64,000 nucleotides of DNA from Gordonia iterans (GTDB lineage Bacteria > Actinomycetota > Actinomycetes > Mycobacteriales > Mycobacteriaceae), in NCBI RefSeq assembly GCF_002993285.1, contig NZ_CP027433.1, positions 3,286,001 to 3,350,000 on the forward strand, read 5' to 3'. Below, one piece after another: positions 36,929 through 46,394 of this stretch. A program made the position numbers and the translations under genes. Within the stretch, counting starts at the first letter, position 1. Each line of letters opens with the position of its first letter. The notes beneath the pieces were generated by a model that had not been told where the DNA came from, made no database searches, and was given only the letters and a program-made list of their open reading frames with translations.

Positions 36929-37660
36929 GACCGACTCCCCGGCGCGTCGTCGACGACCTCGAACGAGAGGCCTGCGGCGACCAGCCTGCGCACCAGGTTC
37001 TCGCCCATCGCGGCAGCCGTGGTGACCTGCCCCGCCGTCGGCGGGTTGTCGTCGAAGGCGAGGCTGAGCGCCGACTCGGCGAGCATCTTGGCGGTATCCG
37101 TATAGCCCGGATCTCCGCCGCCGACCCGCGTGTGGATCTGCCTGCCACCGCCCTCTCCGACGAAGTCGACGGTGAACCAGGTGCGGTCACGCCGCGCTTG
37201 CGACGGCCCCTCCCCCTGCGGGATGCGACGGCCGATCGCGCGCCGGGCCGGCGGCACCTGCACCAAGACGAGGGCGGCGACGAAGCCGAGAACGGCTCCG
37301 ATCACCAGCGCGGGGTTGCCGAGCCCGGCGAAATGCGAGTAGCGGAAGTCCGGCCGTAGTCCGAGCGAGACGCGGCCGAGCGCTTCACCACCTCGGGATC
37401 GATGGTCGGAATGGGCAACAGCCAGCTTCGGGTGACTCGATCCCGGCGCGGCAGACCGAGCGTGGCGCGGACGCGCCGGCCATCCGGTCGGGGCTCCAGA
37501 CGTGTGCGCGCGTCGGCGGCACGCCGCATCGCCCGGAGCCGGGACAGCTGGCCCAGCCCGGAGTGCAGAGTGCCACCGGAGATCGTCGCATTGGTGCGTA
37601 CCACTCCCCGGACTGTGAGGGGGACGTCGGCCGGCAACTGCTGGACGGTTGAGTGGGATC
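36925..37660 (-). pseudogene. Trans-acting enoyl reductase/saccharopine reductase-like gene, 5'-deleted and frameshifted
   Basis: Two frames together encode the second half of the saccharopine-dehydrogenase-like reductase family. The first frame, from about 37650, reads ADVPLTVRGVVRTNATISGG through LPIPTIDPEVVKRSA. The second frame reads PDFRYSHFAGLGNPAL through GDPGYTDTAKMLAESALSLAFDD and the end. They are joined by a missing base near 37354 (DYG/PDF). The N-terminal Rossmann fold and start codon are absent. In mycobacteria such reductases act in lipid biosynthesis; this copy cannot. Confidence 0.75.
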
Positions 37661-37920
37661 GGGAACAAACGGCCGGCGGGCCCGGGGATCCCGCGGACCC
37701 GGCTCGGCCTCGATGTTTACGCCGATAACACGAGGATAGAAAGCCAAGTAAGCAATGTCAACATCATGGGCTCAGTCGCGGCCCCGACCGGCCCGTCGAC
37801 CCAGAGCAGCGGACGGCGGCTCCGCGTCGACCTCGGTGCCGCGCGCCCGCCGTCGTCCGTTATCGAGCCGCCGCGCCCAGCGCCGCCCCTGCCCGTCGGC
37901 GCCGACAGTAGCCGTCGCGT
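37661..37920. other. Non-coding stretch between reductase remnant and DUF998 gene
   Basis: This 260-bp stretch has a patch of clearly lower GC at about 37710-37770, including TAACACGAGGATAGAAAGCC. I see no convincing gene, terminator or RNA. It may be debris from the deletion that removed the reductase's 5' half. Confidence 0.5.
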
Positions 37921-38529
37921 TCAGGACACGGCGAGTGCTGCGCCGACGACGACGAACCACAGCGGAGTGACAGTGAGGAAGACCCGCTCGGTGACGCCGA
38001 TCCAGCGACGCCGAAGCTTGGGCAGCACCAGGGCGGCAAGGAAGGCATAGAAGCTGACCCGGACCACCCAGCGCATGATCCCCACCGCCTCGGCCGGCAG
38101 CACCGGAGTCAGGTCGAGGTTCACCATCGCCACATAGAGCCCGGTGAACTGGACGACGGCGAGCAGCCAGTGGACGGTCCCGGTCGCCGTGCGGGTGCGC
38201 CCGGTCAGATCGGCGGGAAAGCACAGCATGACGAGCATCGCCGCGGCACCGATCGCGAGAGCCAGCAGCGGGACGGCGGGCCCGACCCCCTGCAGCACAC
38301 AGGCGACGAGCACGAGAACGTAGGCGGCCGCGGTGAGCAGACCCATCACCGTGAACTCCGTGCGCGAGCTCCCGGTGCCGAGGTCGCTGACGGTGCGCTC
38401 ACGCGGACTGAGATCCGGACGGACCAGATGGAGGTGAATGAAGAGGGCGAGGCGGGCGACCAGCAGGACGACGGCCGCGGAGGCGAGGACGGTGACGGTC
38501 ATGTCCGAAAAGATAGTGGCACTATCCAT
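37921..38529 (-). CDS. DUF998-type membrane protein
   Basis: The 202-residue protein has six hydrophobic segments and the DUF998 signature ending the first cytoplasmic loop (RERTVSDLGTGSSR). The ATG at 38529 is chosen because GGTGA lies six bases upstream. An internal ATG at 38502 would move the palindrome GATAGTGGCACTATC out of the coding sequence. It is divergent from the MerR-family gene, which probably regulates it. The function of DUF998 proteins is unknown. Confidence 0.75.
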   Translation of the reverse strand: MDSATIFSDMTVTVLASAAVVLLVARLALFIHLHLVRPDLSPRERTVSDLGTGSSRTEFTVMGLLTAAAYVLVLVACVLQGVGPAVPLLALAIGAAAMLVMLCFPADLTGRTRTATGTVHWLLAVVQFTGLYVAMVNLDLTPVLPAEAVGIMRWVVRVSFYAFLAALVLPKLRRRWIGVTERVFLTVTPLWFVVVGAALAVS

Positions 38530-38549
38530 TAGTAGTCACCGTGGATAGT
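38512..38549. promoter_or_regulatory. Overlapping inverted repeats between DUF998 and MerR genes
   Basis: GATAGTGGCACTATC (38512-38526) is a perfect palindrome, and ACTATCCA (38521-38528) also pairs with TGGATAGT (38542-38549) across 13 bp. Three copies of the GGATAGT half-site lie within 38 bp, overlapping the DUF998 start codon. This is a likely MerR-family operator controlling both directions. Confidence 0.65.
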
Positions 38550-38605
38550 GGACGCCGAACGCGCTATCCGACCGCGGTGGCCCCGCACTCGCCCTCGGGA
38601 GAACA

Positions 38606-39304
38606 ATGAAGCTTCAGGAACTGTGCCGCCGCACCGGCACCCCGCCGTCGACCGTCAAGTACTGGCTGCGCGAGGGTCTGCTCCACCCCGGCGTCAAGCG
38701 CAACGCCACCACTGCCGTCTACGACGACTCCCACCTCGAGCGGGCGCAGCTGATCCACACCCTGCGCCACGTGGTCGGCCTGCCGGTGGAGCAGGTACGC
38801 GCGGTGGTATCCGCCGTGGACGATCCCGGGCTGCCTCCCGCGAGACTGATGGGAGTGGTCCAGTCCGCTGTCCTCGGCCCGGTGTCCACCGGAACCGAGG
38901 ACGCACGATCATCCGATGCCGCGACCCCAGGCGCCGGGGTCACCGGCAGCGAGATCGCCGGCGTCGCGGCGTCGGACATCGTGGCGGCCATGAGCTGGCG
39001 TGCCGGCACCGCCGACGCACTCGATGCCCTCGACGCCGAACTGCAGCAGATGGCGGGCTGGGGCCTCGCCCCGGACCTGGACACCGCACTGGTCTACGCC
39101 CGGGCAGCGGACTCGGTCGCGAAGTTCGAGATGGAGTTGCCGCCGTTGACCGGCATCACCCGCGATCGGCTGGCGATCTTCGTCGCGCGCGGAGTGTTCG
39201 GATACTCCCGACTGCTCCTGCGGCTGCTGGCCGTCGCTCAGGGCTCGGCGGCGACGTCGGCCGCCGAAGCGACAGACCCAGGTCGCGACACCTCGCAGGC
39301 CTGA
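38606..39304 (+). CDS. MerR-family transcriptional regulator
   Basis: The 232-residue protein begins with a MerR winged helix domain (MKLQELCRRTGTPPSTVKYWLREGLLHPG). A dimerisation helix and a long C-terminal effector domain without metal-binding cysteines follow. The domain is longer than metal sensors and resembles TipA/BmrR-type ligand binders only in size. It is paired divergently with the DUF998 membrane protein across the 38512-38549 operators. Confidence 0.85.
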   Translation: MKLQELCRRTGTPPSTVKYWLREGLLHPGVKRNATTAVYDDSHLERAQLIHTLRHVVGLPVEQVRAVVSAVDDPGLPPARLMGVVQSAVLGPVSTGTEDARSSDAATPGAGVTGSEIAGVAASDIVAAMSWRAGTADALDALDAELQQMAGWGLAPDLDTALVYARAADSVAKFEMELPPLTGITRDRLAIFVARGVFGYSRLLLRLLAVAQGSAATSAAEATDPGRDTSQA

Positions 39305-39359
39305 AGCCCCGCCAGTCGAAACTCGCAGCAGCGAACTCCCAGCGTGCCGCACGATGCGA

Positions 39360-39392
39360 GAAGACCCGCACCGAGTATCGATGCGGGTCTTC
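39360..39392. terminator. Bidirectional hairpin between MerR gene and tRNA-fMet
   Basis: GAAGACCCGCA and TGCGGGTCTTC form an 11-bp stem with an 11-nt loop. It serves the end of the MerR gene on the plus strand and lies 7 bp past the tRNA 3' end on the minus strand. Confidence 0.75.
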
Positions 39393-39398
39393 TTCGTG

Positions 39399-39475
<77 letters not shown>

Positions 39476-39661
39476 TTGCAAGGACTAAGTTACACACGTC
39501 TGAACGCGCTATGCAAATCGGTTACGGGACAAGGTGATCGACGACACCGGAAACCCGGCCGAGACCGCCCCCACCAGCGGATTCGAGGGATGCGAAACGA
39601 CGTCGAGCGGCGGCGGCCGTCAGCGCTCGGGCAGGTGCTCGACCGACACGTCGCGAACTCA

Positions 39662-39677
39662 TGTGACGAGAATCACG
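39662..39677 (+). promoter_or_regulatory. CRP-like site upstream of a small membrane protein
   Basis: TGTGACGAGAATCACG matches the mycobacterial CRP consensus (C/T)GTGA-N6-TCAC(A/G) exactly. A possible -10 TAGACT follows at 39685-39690, which would place the site over the -35 region and favour repression. Confidence 0.5.
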
Positions 39678-39723
39678 CCTGGCGTAGACTCGGCGATGCC
39701 CGACGACGACGAAGGAGGACGAC

Positions 39724-40011
39724 ATGCCCCATCATTCGACCCGCGAGAAGAGCGGCTGGCACCCGATGGCGATGGTCGCGTTCACGACCCTGATGGTCGG
39801 CGGATGCTTCTCCGCACTGTGGCTGTACACGCTGGCCCAGCTGCCCGACAACAAGCCGCTCAACATCGCGTACGGGATCACCGCGCTGGCGCTGCTGACT
39901 ATCACGGTGGCCATCTACACGCGACTCACCCGCAGTCTCCACCACTCACCGATGCTGCCGGACCACAGCGAGACCGAGCTCCGGCACTACAAGGAGCACT
40001 TCGGCCACTGA
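39724..40011 (+). CDS. Small two-helix membrane protein
   Basis: The 95-residue protein has two hydrophobic helices (about 14-38 and 46-66) and charged, histidine-rich termini (MPHHSTREK; HSETELRHYKEHFGH). GAAGGAGGACGAC precedes the ATG. I do not recognise the family. The upstream CRP-like site and the strong RBS suggest a regulated, well-translated gene. Confidence 0.75.
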   Translation: MPHHSTREKSGWHPMAMVAFTTLMVGGCFSALWLYTLAQLPDNKPLNIAYGITALALLTITVAIYTRLTRSLHHSPMLPDHSETELRHYKEHFGH

Positions 40012-40119
40012 CCAGAGCGGGCCGGACCAGGGGCTCACCCCCCAGCGACGGACGAGTGCGCAGCCGACACAGTCGCTTTCGGGGTACGGCGTCATCGACG
40101 CCTGACGGCCCCCGCAGAG

Positions 40120-40164
40120 GACGGCGCGGGCCCTGACCGCCTTCGCGGCAGGACCCGCGCCGTC
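40120..40164 (+). terminator. Long GC-rich hairpin
   Basis: GACGGCGCGGG and CCCGCGCCGTC form an 11-bp outer stem, with an inner CCTG/CCGC pairing around TTC. It follows the 95-residue gene by about 110 bp. Confidence 0.65.
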
Positions 40165-40178
40165 GTGCTGGAGCGGGC

Positions 40179-40214
40179 GGGCCGGTCCGGGCCTCTACGC
40201 CCCGGGACCGGCCC
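40179..40214 (-). terminator. Hairpin after the UPF0182 gene
   Basis: GGGCCGGTCC pairs with GGACCGGCCC just past the UPF0182 stop codon. No T tract is present. Confidence 0.6.
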
Positions 40215-40223
40215 GGAAACCTC

Positions 40224-43208
40224 CTAGTTGCCGGTCCGCTCGTACTCGGCGATCGCCTCGTCGAGTTCCTTCAGCGCGTCGCCGAGCTGGCCCAGATCTC
40301 CGCTGGTCTGCGCCTCGCGGACGCCGGCGAGTGCGGTGCCCAGGCGCTTGACCGCCGCATCACGTTCCGGGCTGGACTGCTGCTGCCCCGGAGTACCGGG
40401 CGTGGCCTCGTCCTGTTCGGAGTCCTTCTCCGCATCCGGGTCGTCGGGGTCGGCATTGACCGCGGGAGTCACCGCGGCCGGGTTGATGCCGACCTGATTG
40501 AGCGCACCGGCGAGCGTCGTCGAGATGCCGACCGTGGCGCCGTTCTCCCCCGCGACGGCGTTGTAATAGGTCAGCACACGCGCCAGCTTGGGCATGGCCG
40601 CGTCGCCGGTGGCCGCTTCGGTGTAGATCGGCTGCACGTAGAGCAGTCCGTTCCCGCCCACCGGCAGGGCCAGCAGGTTGCCGTACGTCACCCGAGTGTT
40701 CTCCAGCAGCTTGGTCTGCTCCTGGACGCGAGGCTCGGCGCGCATGGTCTCACCGGCCTGCGTCGGACCGACCGTCGAGGTGTCGGTCGGCAGGGTCTTG
40801 AGCGTCAGCCGCCCGTAGCCCTCCGGGTCGGAGTTCGCCGTCATGTAGCCGGCCAGGTTCGGCCGGTTCAGGAAGTTCAGCGAACCCGTCAGCTGGAACT
40901 GCGCGAGATTCTGCCGATTCGGCGCCGACGCGGTGAAGTAGTACGGCGGCTGGCGCTGCTCACCGTCCTGATCCGACGCCGGATCCGCCGGCACCGACCA
41001 GAAGTTGTCGGCGCGGAAGAAGGTCGACGCGTCGCCGACGTGATAGCGCGTCAGCAGCGAACGCTGGATCTTGAACAGATCCTCCGGGTAGCGCAGGTGC
41101 GAGCGCAGATCCGGCTGCGCGTCCAGCGCCGACTTGGGCTGCACGGTGCCCGGGAACACCTTCATCCAGGTCTTGAGCACCGGATCGGTGTCGTCGGCCT
41201 GATACAGGGTCACCTCGCCGGTGTAGGCGTCCACGGTGGCCTTGACCGAGTTCCGGACGTAGGAGACCTCCTCGTTCACCTGGGCCCGGCCGGTGGTGCC
41301 GCTGTTGGCCTGCCGCGAGTCCGCGGTCGCGTCCTGCAGCGAGGTCCGCTGCGCGTACGGGTACTTCGGCAGCGTCGTGTAGCCGTCGACGATCCACTTG
41401 ATGGACCCGTCGGCCATCACCGCCGGGTAGGTCTTGGAGTCGACGGTCAGCCAGGGCGCCGCCTTCTTGACGCGGTCCCGCGGATCCCGGTTGTAGAGGA
41501 TGCGCGAGTTCTCGTTGAGCGCGTTCGACAGCAGGAAGTTCCGCTCGCCGTACTTGATCGCGTACAGCAGCTTGATGCCCCAATTGCTCAGGGACACACC
41601 GGAATCGGCCGTGTAGGTGTACTGCGTTCCCTCACCGCCGTCGTACTCGCGGTCGCCCTCGGTGGAACCGACGATTGCGTAGTCCGGAGTGGAACTGGCG
41701 ATCAACTCGCCGAAGTAGATGCGCGGCTGGGTGACTCCGAACGGCGCGCGCCGCCCGGCCTCCTGCGCCGCCTTCACGGTGTTCACGTCGGCGACGATGA
41801 ACTCGGGCACGCCGCCGCGCTCGGCCTCCGAGCCGCCCTCGTTGATCACCTTGTTGGCCTGGGCGGCGACGAAGCCGTTGCCGTGGGTGAACACGGTGTG
41901 CTTGTTGATCCAGTTGGTCTGGTTCTCACCGAGGCGGGTGGGGTCGAGCTCGCGGGCGGCGACCAGGAAGTCGCGCTGGTTCCCCTCGATCTCGTAGCGG
42001 TCCACCGAGAGCTGCGCCGGGAAACCGTAGACATTGCGCAACGCCTGACGCTGCCGGAACGCGCGATCGAGCACGTTCGGATCCAGGATCCGGATGTTGC
42101 TCAGCGTCGCGACGTCGGAGTTGACCTTCGCCGGTTCGGCGGGCGTGCGGTCCCAATTCTCGTAGGTGATGTCCTGGTCCGGGCGTATCCGGTAGGCGTC
42201 CCGGGTCGCGGTGATGTTCCGCTGGATGAACTCCCGTTCCTTGTCCGCGGCGCTCGGCTTGACCGAGAACTGCTCCATCGCGGCCGGCCAGGCCACTCCG
42301 ATCACCAGCGCCGACAGCAGCAGCAGCACCGCGCTGAGCGCCGGGATCCGCAGATCGCGCAGGAAGATCGCCGAGAAGAAGGCGAGCGCACAGACGATCG
42401 CGATCACCATCAGGATCAGCTTCGACGGCAGCACGTAGTTGATGTCGGTGTAGGTGGCACCGGTGAAGATGTCGCCGCGGCGGTCACCGGTCAGCAGGTC
42501 GTACCGGTCGAACCAGTACGCGACTGCCTTGGCCAGCACGAACAGGCCGGCGATCACGGCGAGCTGGATCCGGGCCGGGCCGCTGAACGATCCGCGCCTG
42601 CCGTTGCCACCCAGCCGCAGTCCGCCGAACACGTACTGGGTCAGGAGATTGGCGACGAAGGCCACTCCGAGCGCCAGGAAGAGCAGGTCCAGGATGAGCC
42701 GGACGAACGGCAGCGTGAACGCGTAGAAGCCGATGTCCATGTTGAACTGCGGATCGTTGACGCCGAACGACTCGCCGTGCAAGAACGTCTGCACCGTCGC
42801 CCAGGACGCCTGCGCGACCAGTCCGGCCATCAGCCCGACCAGGATCGCCGGCACCAGCGCGGTCAGCCGCGGCCGTCGCCCGACCGACTCGCGGTACTTG
42901 GCGAGCGGATCGTTCGGGTCGGTCAGCAGCAGGTGCTGCGGCCGGTACCGGTAGGCGGCGTAGATCGCCGCGAACACGATCGCCCCGACCACGAGTCCGG
43001 CGATCAGGAACACCACCAGCCTGGTCAGGATCATCGTCGACATGACCGTCGAATAGCCCAGGTCGGAGTACCAGAGCAGATCGGTCCACAGCGCGACGAC
43101 TCGCGGCCCGATCAGCAACAGGAGCAGCAGCACCACCGCCACCGCGATGAGGATCTTGGTTCTACGAGTCAGCGTCGGTCGACCGACCGGACCGCGGGTA
43201 CCCACCAC
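40224..43208 (-). CDS. UPF0182 family large membrane protein
   Basis: From GTG 43208 (GGAG eight bases upstream) the product is 994 residues. About seven membrane helices occupy the first 330 residues, a very large extracytoplasmic domain follows, and the last 90 residues are acidic and low in complexity. The domain contains motifs conserved in the family (YAIVGSTEGDREYDGGEGTQYTY, WFLLSNALNENSR-like). M. tuberculosis has Rv0064 and Rv3193c of this kind; function is unknown. Position next to a Lon-PDZ gene and PPA1309 gene matches the mycobacterial order. Confidence 0.9.
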   Translation of the reverse strand: MVGTRGPVGRPTLTRRTKILIAVAVVLLLLLLIGPRVVALWTDLLWYSDLGYSTVMSTMILTRLVVFLIAGLVVGAIVFAAIYAAYRYRPQHLLLTDPNDPLAKYRESVGRRPRLTALVPAILVGLMAGLVAQASWATVQTFLHGESFGVNDPQFNMDIGFYAFTLPFVRLILDLLFLALGVAFVANLLTQYVFGGLRLGGNGRRGSFSGPARIQLAVIAGLFVLAKAVAYWFDRYDLLTGDRRGDIFTGATYTDINYVLPSKLILMVIAIVCALAFFSAIFLRDLRIPALSAVLLLLSALVIGVAWPAAMEQFSVKPSAADKEREFIQRNITATRDAYRIRPDQDITYENWDRTPAEPAKVNSDVATLSNIRILDPNVLDRAFRQRQALRNVYGFPAQLSVDRYEIEGNQRDFLVAARELDPTRLGENQTNWINKHTVFTHGNGFVAAQANKVINEGGSEAERGGVPEFIVADVNTVKAAQEAGRRAPFGVTQPRIYFGELIASSTPDYAIVGSTEGDREYDGGEGTQYTYTADSGVSLSNWGIKLLYAIKYGERNFLLSNALNENSRILYNRDPRDRVKKAAPWLTVDSKTYPAVMADGSIKWIVDGYTTLPKYPYAQRTSLQDATADSRQANSGTTGRAQVNEEVSYVRNSVKATVDAYTGEVTLYQADDTDPVLKTWMKVFPGTVQPKSALDAQPDLRSHLRYPEDLFKIQRSLLTRYHVGDASTFFRADNFWSVPADPASDQDGEQRQPPYYFTASAPNRQNLAQFQLTGSLNFLNRPNLAGYMTANSDPEGYGRLTLKTLPTDTSTVGPTQAGETMRAEPRVQEQTKLLENTRVTYGNLLALPVGGNGLLYVQPIYTEAATGDAAMPKLARVLTYYNAVAGENGATVGISTTLAGALNQVGINPAAVTPAVNADPDDPDAEKDSEQDEATPGTPGQQQSSPERDAAVKRLGTALAGVREAQTSGDLGQLGDALKELDEAIAEYERTGN

Positions 43209-43296
43209 GTTATTGGCTCCAAACGGGGGTTGATGAAGACAGGTTCGCCTCCACCTTACTGATTCGCCCAGAACGGTCACACGCCACAATGGAGTT

Positions 43297-43779
43297 GTGA
43301 GCTTCTCCCAGGCCGATCTCGGCAACGCCCTCGCCCAATGCGCCGCCTACGCCAAGGACCTCCCGTGGGGGTCGCCGGACCTGTTGTTCGGGCTCGCGCC
43401 GACCGCGCTGCTCGCCGCGCAGGCACCGGAGCTGGTCGACGGCGACGACGACTCCGCGCTCTCTCCGGTCCTGCAGGACCCGGAGGATCCCTACGCCGAC
43501 ACCGAGACCCTGCTGGCCACGCTGAGCTGGCCGGACGCGGTGGCCGGCTGCGCTCTGGTCACCGAGATCACCGTCGTGCCGCCGGACGATGCCGCCGGCG
43601 CACGACGACGGGCGCGCCTGATCGCGGGGGCGCTGCGCACCGGCTCGCGGCTGGCGCTGCTCGACGTCGAACCGGCCGAGGACGACGACCCGGCCACGGC
43701 GCACCACCTGCGCACGCACGCGGATCTGGCGCCGGAACTGCTCGACGCTCTCGCGGCGACGTTCGACGACGCCGACTGA
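43297..43779 (+). CDS. PPA1309-family protein
   Basis: The 160-residue acidic protein matches the actinobacterial PPA1309 family: an N-terminal helix (ADLGNALAQCAAYAKDLPWG), LFGLAPTALLAAQAPELV, LSWPDAVAGCALVTEI, and a C-terminal HLRTHADLAPELLDALAATF. It is a cytoplasmic protein of unknown function always found beside the Lon-PDZ and UPF0182 genes in this lineage. The start is GTG 43297. Confidence 0.8.
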   Translation: MSFSQADLGNALAQCAAYAKDLPWGSPDLLFGLAPTALLAAQAPELVDGDDDSALSPVLQDPEDPYADTETLLATLSWPDAVAGCALVTEITVVPPDDAAGARRRARLIAGALRTGSRLALLDVEPAEDDDPATAHHLRTHADLAPELLDALAATFDDAD

Positions 43780-43861
43780 CTGCGCGAGCCCGTCGAACAT
43801 CTCGCCCGCTCGCCCAGCCGATCGAGCCGCCAGGCGAGAACGCGTCGAAACGCCCCGATCG

Positions 43862-44902
43862 TCAGCAGTGCGGGCGCGGCTTCCCCGAGTCGAGCGCTTC
43901 GAGCGCGTCGACGGCCTCGCCGACGTCGCCGACCTTGATCAGTTCCAGCCCGTCGGGCGCGTCGCCGAGCGCCTCCTGGCAGTTGGGCGCGGGAACCAGG
44001 AAGGCGACCGCACCGGCGTCCTTGGCGGCGCGCAGTTTGTGCGTGATGCCGCCGATCGCCCCCACCTCGCCCTCGGGCACGATCGTCCCGGTCCCGGCGA
44101 TGAACTTGCCGCCGGTCAGATCTCCCGGCGTCAGATGATCGATCACCGCGAGGGTGAGCATGAGACCGGCCGACGGGCCGCCGATGTCGCCGACGTTGTA
44201 CGTGATCTGGATGTTCGGGTCGGCGCTGACCACTTTCGGGGTCACGCCCAGATACCCGGCCGCCGGGTCGTCGGGCCGCGCGGCGAGGGTCACCTCGACG
44301 GTCCGCTCCTCGCCCGACCTGTTGACCCTGAGCGAGACGGTCTCCCCCGGCTTCTTCGCCCGGATCTGCTCCTGCACCTCTGCGGCGGTCTTCACCGGGG
44401 TGCCGTCGACCGCCATCAGGACGTCGTTCACCTCGAGTTTGCCCTTGGCGGGGCTGTTGTCGGCGATCGGTCCGATCCCGACCGCGGTCGGCCGCTGGAG
44501 ATAGGTCAGCGCCGCACCGGTCGCCGAGTCCTCCGACCCCGCCATCTGGCGGGTGTTCTCCTGCCGGACCTCCTCGTTGGTCTTGCCCTTCGGGAAGTAC
44601 AGCTCGCGGGGCTGCAGCTGGTAGTTCCCGGAGAACCACATGCCGATGCCCTGGAACAGGGTGATCCCGTCGGTGAGCGAGACGGTGGTCAGGTTGAGGT
44701 GACCGGTCGGGTCCTCGTCGACCCCGCCGGCGACGGTGACGACCGGCTTGCCGTCCATCTCGCCGAGGGTGTTGACGGTGGGTCCCGGGCTGAGCGCGAC
44801 GTACGGGATGCGGGCGAACGTGCCGATCAGCACAAAGGCCACGACGACGACCGCGGCGACGCCGAGGGTGATCAGCCGCCGGGCTGCTGGGGTGAGGCTC
44901 AT
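43862..44902 (-). CDS. Membrane-anchored PDZ/Lon-type serine protease
   Basis: The 346-residue protein (ATG 44902) has one N-terminal helix (about 9-30) and an external PDZ domain at about 120-215. A Lon-like S16 domain follows with the Ser-Lys dyad, serine in GGPSAGLML (about 244) and lysine in GGITHKLRAAK (about 289). This is the YlbL/PDZ-S16 family. It probably degrades or matures envelope proteins; substrates are unknown. Confidence 0.87.
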   Translation of the reverse strand: MSLTPAARRLITLGVAAVVVVAFVLIGTFARIPYVALSPGPTVNTLGEMDGKPVVTVAGGVDEDPTGHLNLTTVSLTDGITLFQGIGMWFSGNYQLQPRELYFPKGKTNEEVRQENTRQMAGSEDSATGAALTYLQRPTAVGIGPIADNSPAKGKLEVNDVLMAVDGTPVKTAAEVQEQIRAKKPGETVSLRVNRSGEERTVEVTLAARPDDPAAGYLGVTPKVVSADPNIQITYNVGDIGGPSAGLMLTLAVIDHLTPGDLTGGKFIAGTGTIVPEGEVGAIGGITHKLRAAKDAGAVAFLVPAPNCQEALGDAPDGLELIKVGDVGEAVDALEALDSGKPRPHC

Positions 44903-44945
44903 TCCGCTCAGGGTAACCGACGCCGCAGGCGGGTACCGTGGTGGC

Positions 44946-46388
44946 ATGAGTGACTTGCCCTTCGGTTTCTCCTCGTCAGACGGCCGGGACGACGACAAGC
45001 GCCGCGACGGCGATCCGCAGGATCGGCAGCAACCGTCGGGCCCGTCGCGGGACCAGCCGTCCGGAGCGGGCGCGGGCCCCTTCGGGTCCGCCGGACCGTT
45101 CGGCCCCGGCGGATTCGACCCGGCCGCGCTCGGCGGCGCCGGATTCGACCCGTCGATGCTCGGTCAGATGTTCACCCAGCTCGGCCAGATGTTCTCCGGC
45201 ATGGGCGCGCCCGGGTCGGCCGGTTCCGGCCCGGTGAACTACGACACCGCGGTGGCCCTGGCCCGCCAGCAGATCGGCGACTTCCGCCCGATGCTGGCGA
45301 CCGAGGAGAAGGCCGTCGCCGACGCCGTGCGGCTGGCCGAACTGTGGCTCGACGAACAGACGACGCTGCCGACCGGGCTCACCGCCACCCATGCGTGGAC
45401 GCCGGTGGACTGGCTCGAGCAGACGCTGCCGACGTGGAAGGCGCTGTGCGACCCGATCGCCGCGTCGCTCTCCAACGGCTGGCAAGACAGCCTCCCCGAA
45501 GAGGCCAAGGCGATGGCCGGACCGATGCTCGGCATGATGTCCGGGCTCGGCGGAATGATGTTCGGCACACAGCTGGGCCAGGGTCTTGGTCACCTCGCGA
45601 CCGGTGTCCTCACCTCCACCGACATCGGCCTGCCGCTGGCGCCGCAGGGCACCGGAGCCCTGCTGCCGGAGGCGATCGCCAAGTTCGCCGAGGGCCTGGA
45701 TCTGCCCGGGCAGGAGATCGTGGTCTTCCTCGCTGCCCGCGAAGCCGCCCACCAGCGCCTGTTCTCCGGTGTCGGCTGGCTGCGCCAGCGGCTGCTGTCG
45801 ACCGTCGAGGAGTACGCCCGCGGGATCCGGATGGACATGAGCGGTCTGGAGCAACTGGGCGGCGGCATCGATCCGCAGGAACTGCTCGGCGATCCGTCCA
45901 AGCTCGAGGAGTTGATGGGTCAGGCGGCCGCGTTCGAACCGCAGACCAGCCCGGAGCAGCAGGCCGCGCTCAATCGCCTGGAGACGCTCCTGGCCCTGAT
46001 CGAGGGCTGGGTGGAGCACGTGGTGTCTGCGGCGCTCGGCGAGCGGATCCCGTCGACCGCGGCCCTCGCCGAGACCATGCGCCGTCGTCGTGCCTCGGGC
46101 GGTCCGGCCGAGCAGACGTTCGCGACCCTGATCGGCCTGGATCTGCGCCCCCGCAAGCTGCGGGAGGCGGCGGACCTGTGGCGTCAGCTGGGCGAGGCGT
46201 CCGACGTAGCGACCCGTGACGGCGTGTGGGCGCATCCGGACCTGCTGCCCGACGGCGACGACCTGGACCACCCGGCCGGCTTCATCGACCGGGTGATCGG
46301 CGGCGGCACCGGGACGTTCGACGATCCGATGGCCGAGCTGGAACGCACCATCGAAGAGGAGCGCAGGCAGCGCGGCGACGACGCCTGA
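44946..46388 (+). CDS. Zincin-like putative metallopeptidase (F420-associated hydrolase family)
   Basis: The 480-residue protein (ATG 44946) has a glycine/proline-rich, low-complexity first 100 residues and a helical domain with paired glycine-methionine segments (GPMLGMMSGLGGMMFGTQLGQG). The signature FLAAREAAHQRLF sits near residue 265. The zincin HExxH is read here as REAAH, which I believe is normal for this actinobacterial family, so it is not evidence of decay. A later TLIGLDLRPRKLREAADLW is also typical. The enzymatic role is unproven. Confidence 0.8.
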   Translation: MSDLPFGFSSSDGRDDDKRRDGDPQDRQQPSGPSRDQPSGAGAGPFGSAGPFGPGGFDPAALGGAGFDPSMLGQMFTQLGQMFSGMGAPGSAGSGPVNYDTAVALARQQIGDFRPMLATEEKAVADAVRLAELWLDEQTTLPTGLTATHAWTPVDWLEQTLPTWKALCDPIAASLSNGWQDSLPEEAKAMAGPMLGMMSGLGGMMFGTQLGQGLGHLATGVLTSTDIGLPLAPQGTGALLPEAIAKFAEGLDLPGQEIVVFLAAREAAHQRLFSGVGWLRQRLLSTVEEYARGIRMDMSGLEQLGGGIDPQELLGDPSKLEELMGQAAAFEPQTSPEQQAALNRLETLLALIEGWVEHVVSAALGERIPSTAALAETMRRRRASGGPAEQTFATLIGLDLRPRKLREAADLWRQLGEASDVATRDGVWAHPDLLPDGDDLDHPAGFIDRVIGGGTGTFDDPMAELERTIEEERRQRGDDA

Positions 46389-46394
46389 CGCCTG

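Noticed and set aside
45740..45780. Loss of catalytic HExxH in the zincin-like protein
   Set aside because: REAAH at this point is, as I recall, the normal family form, so it is not evidence for inactivation.
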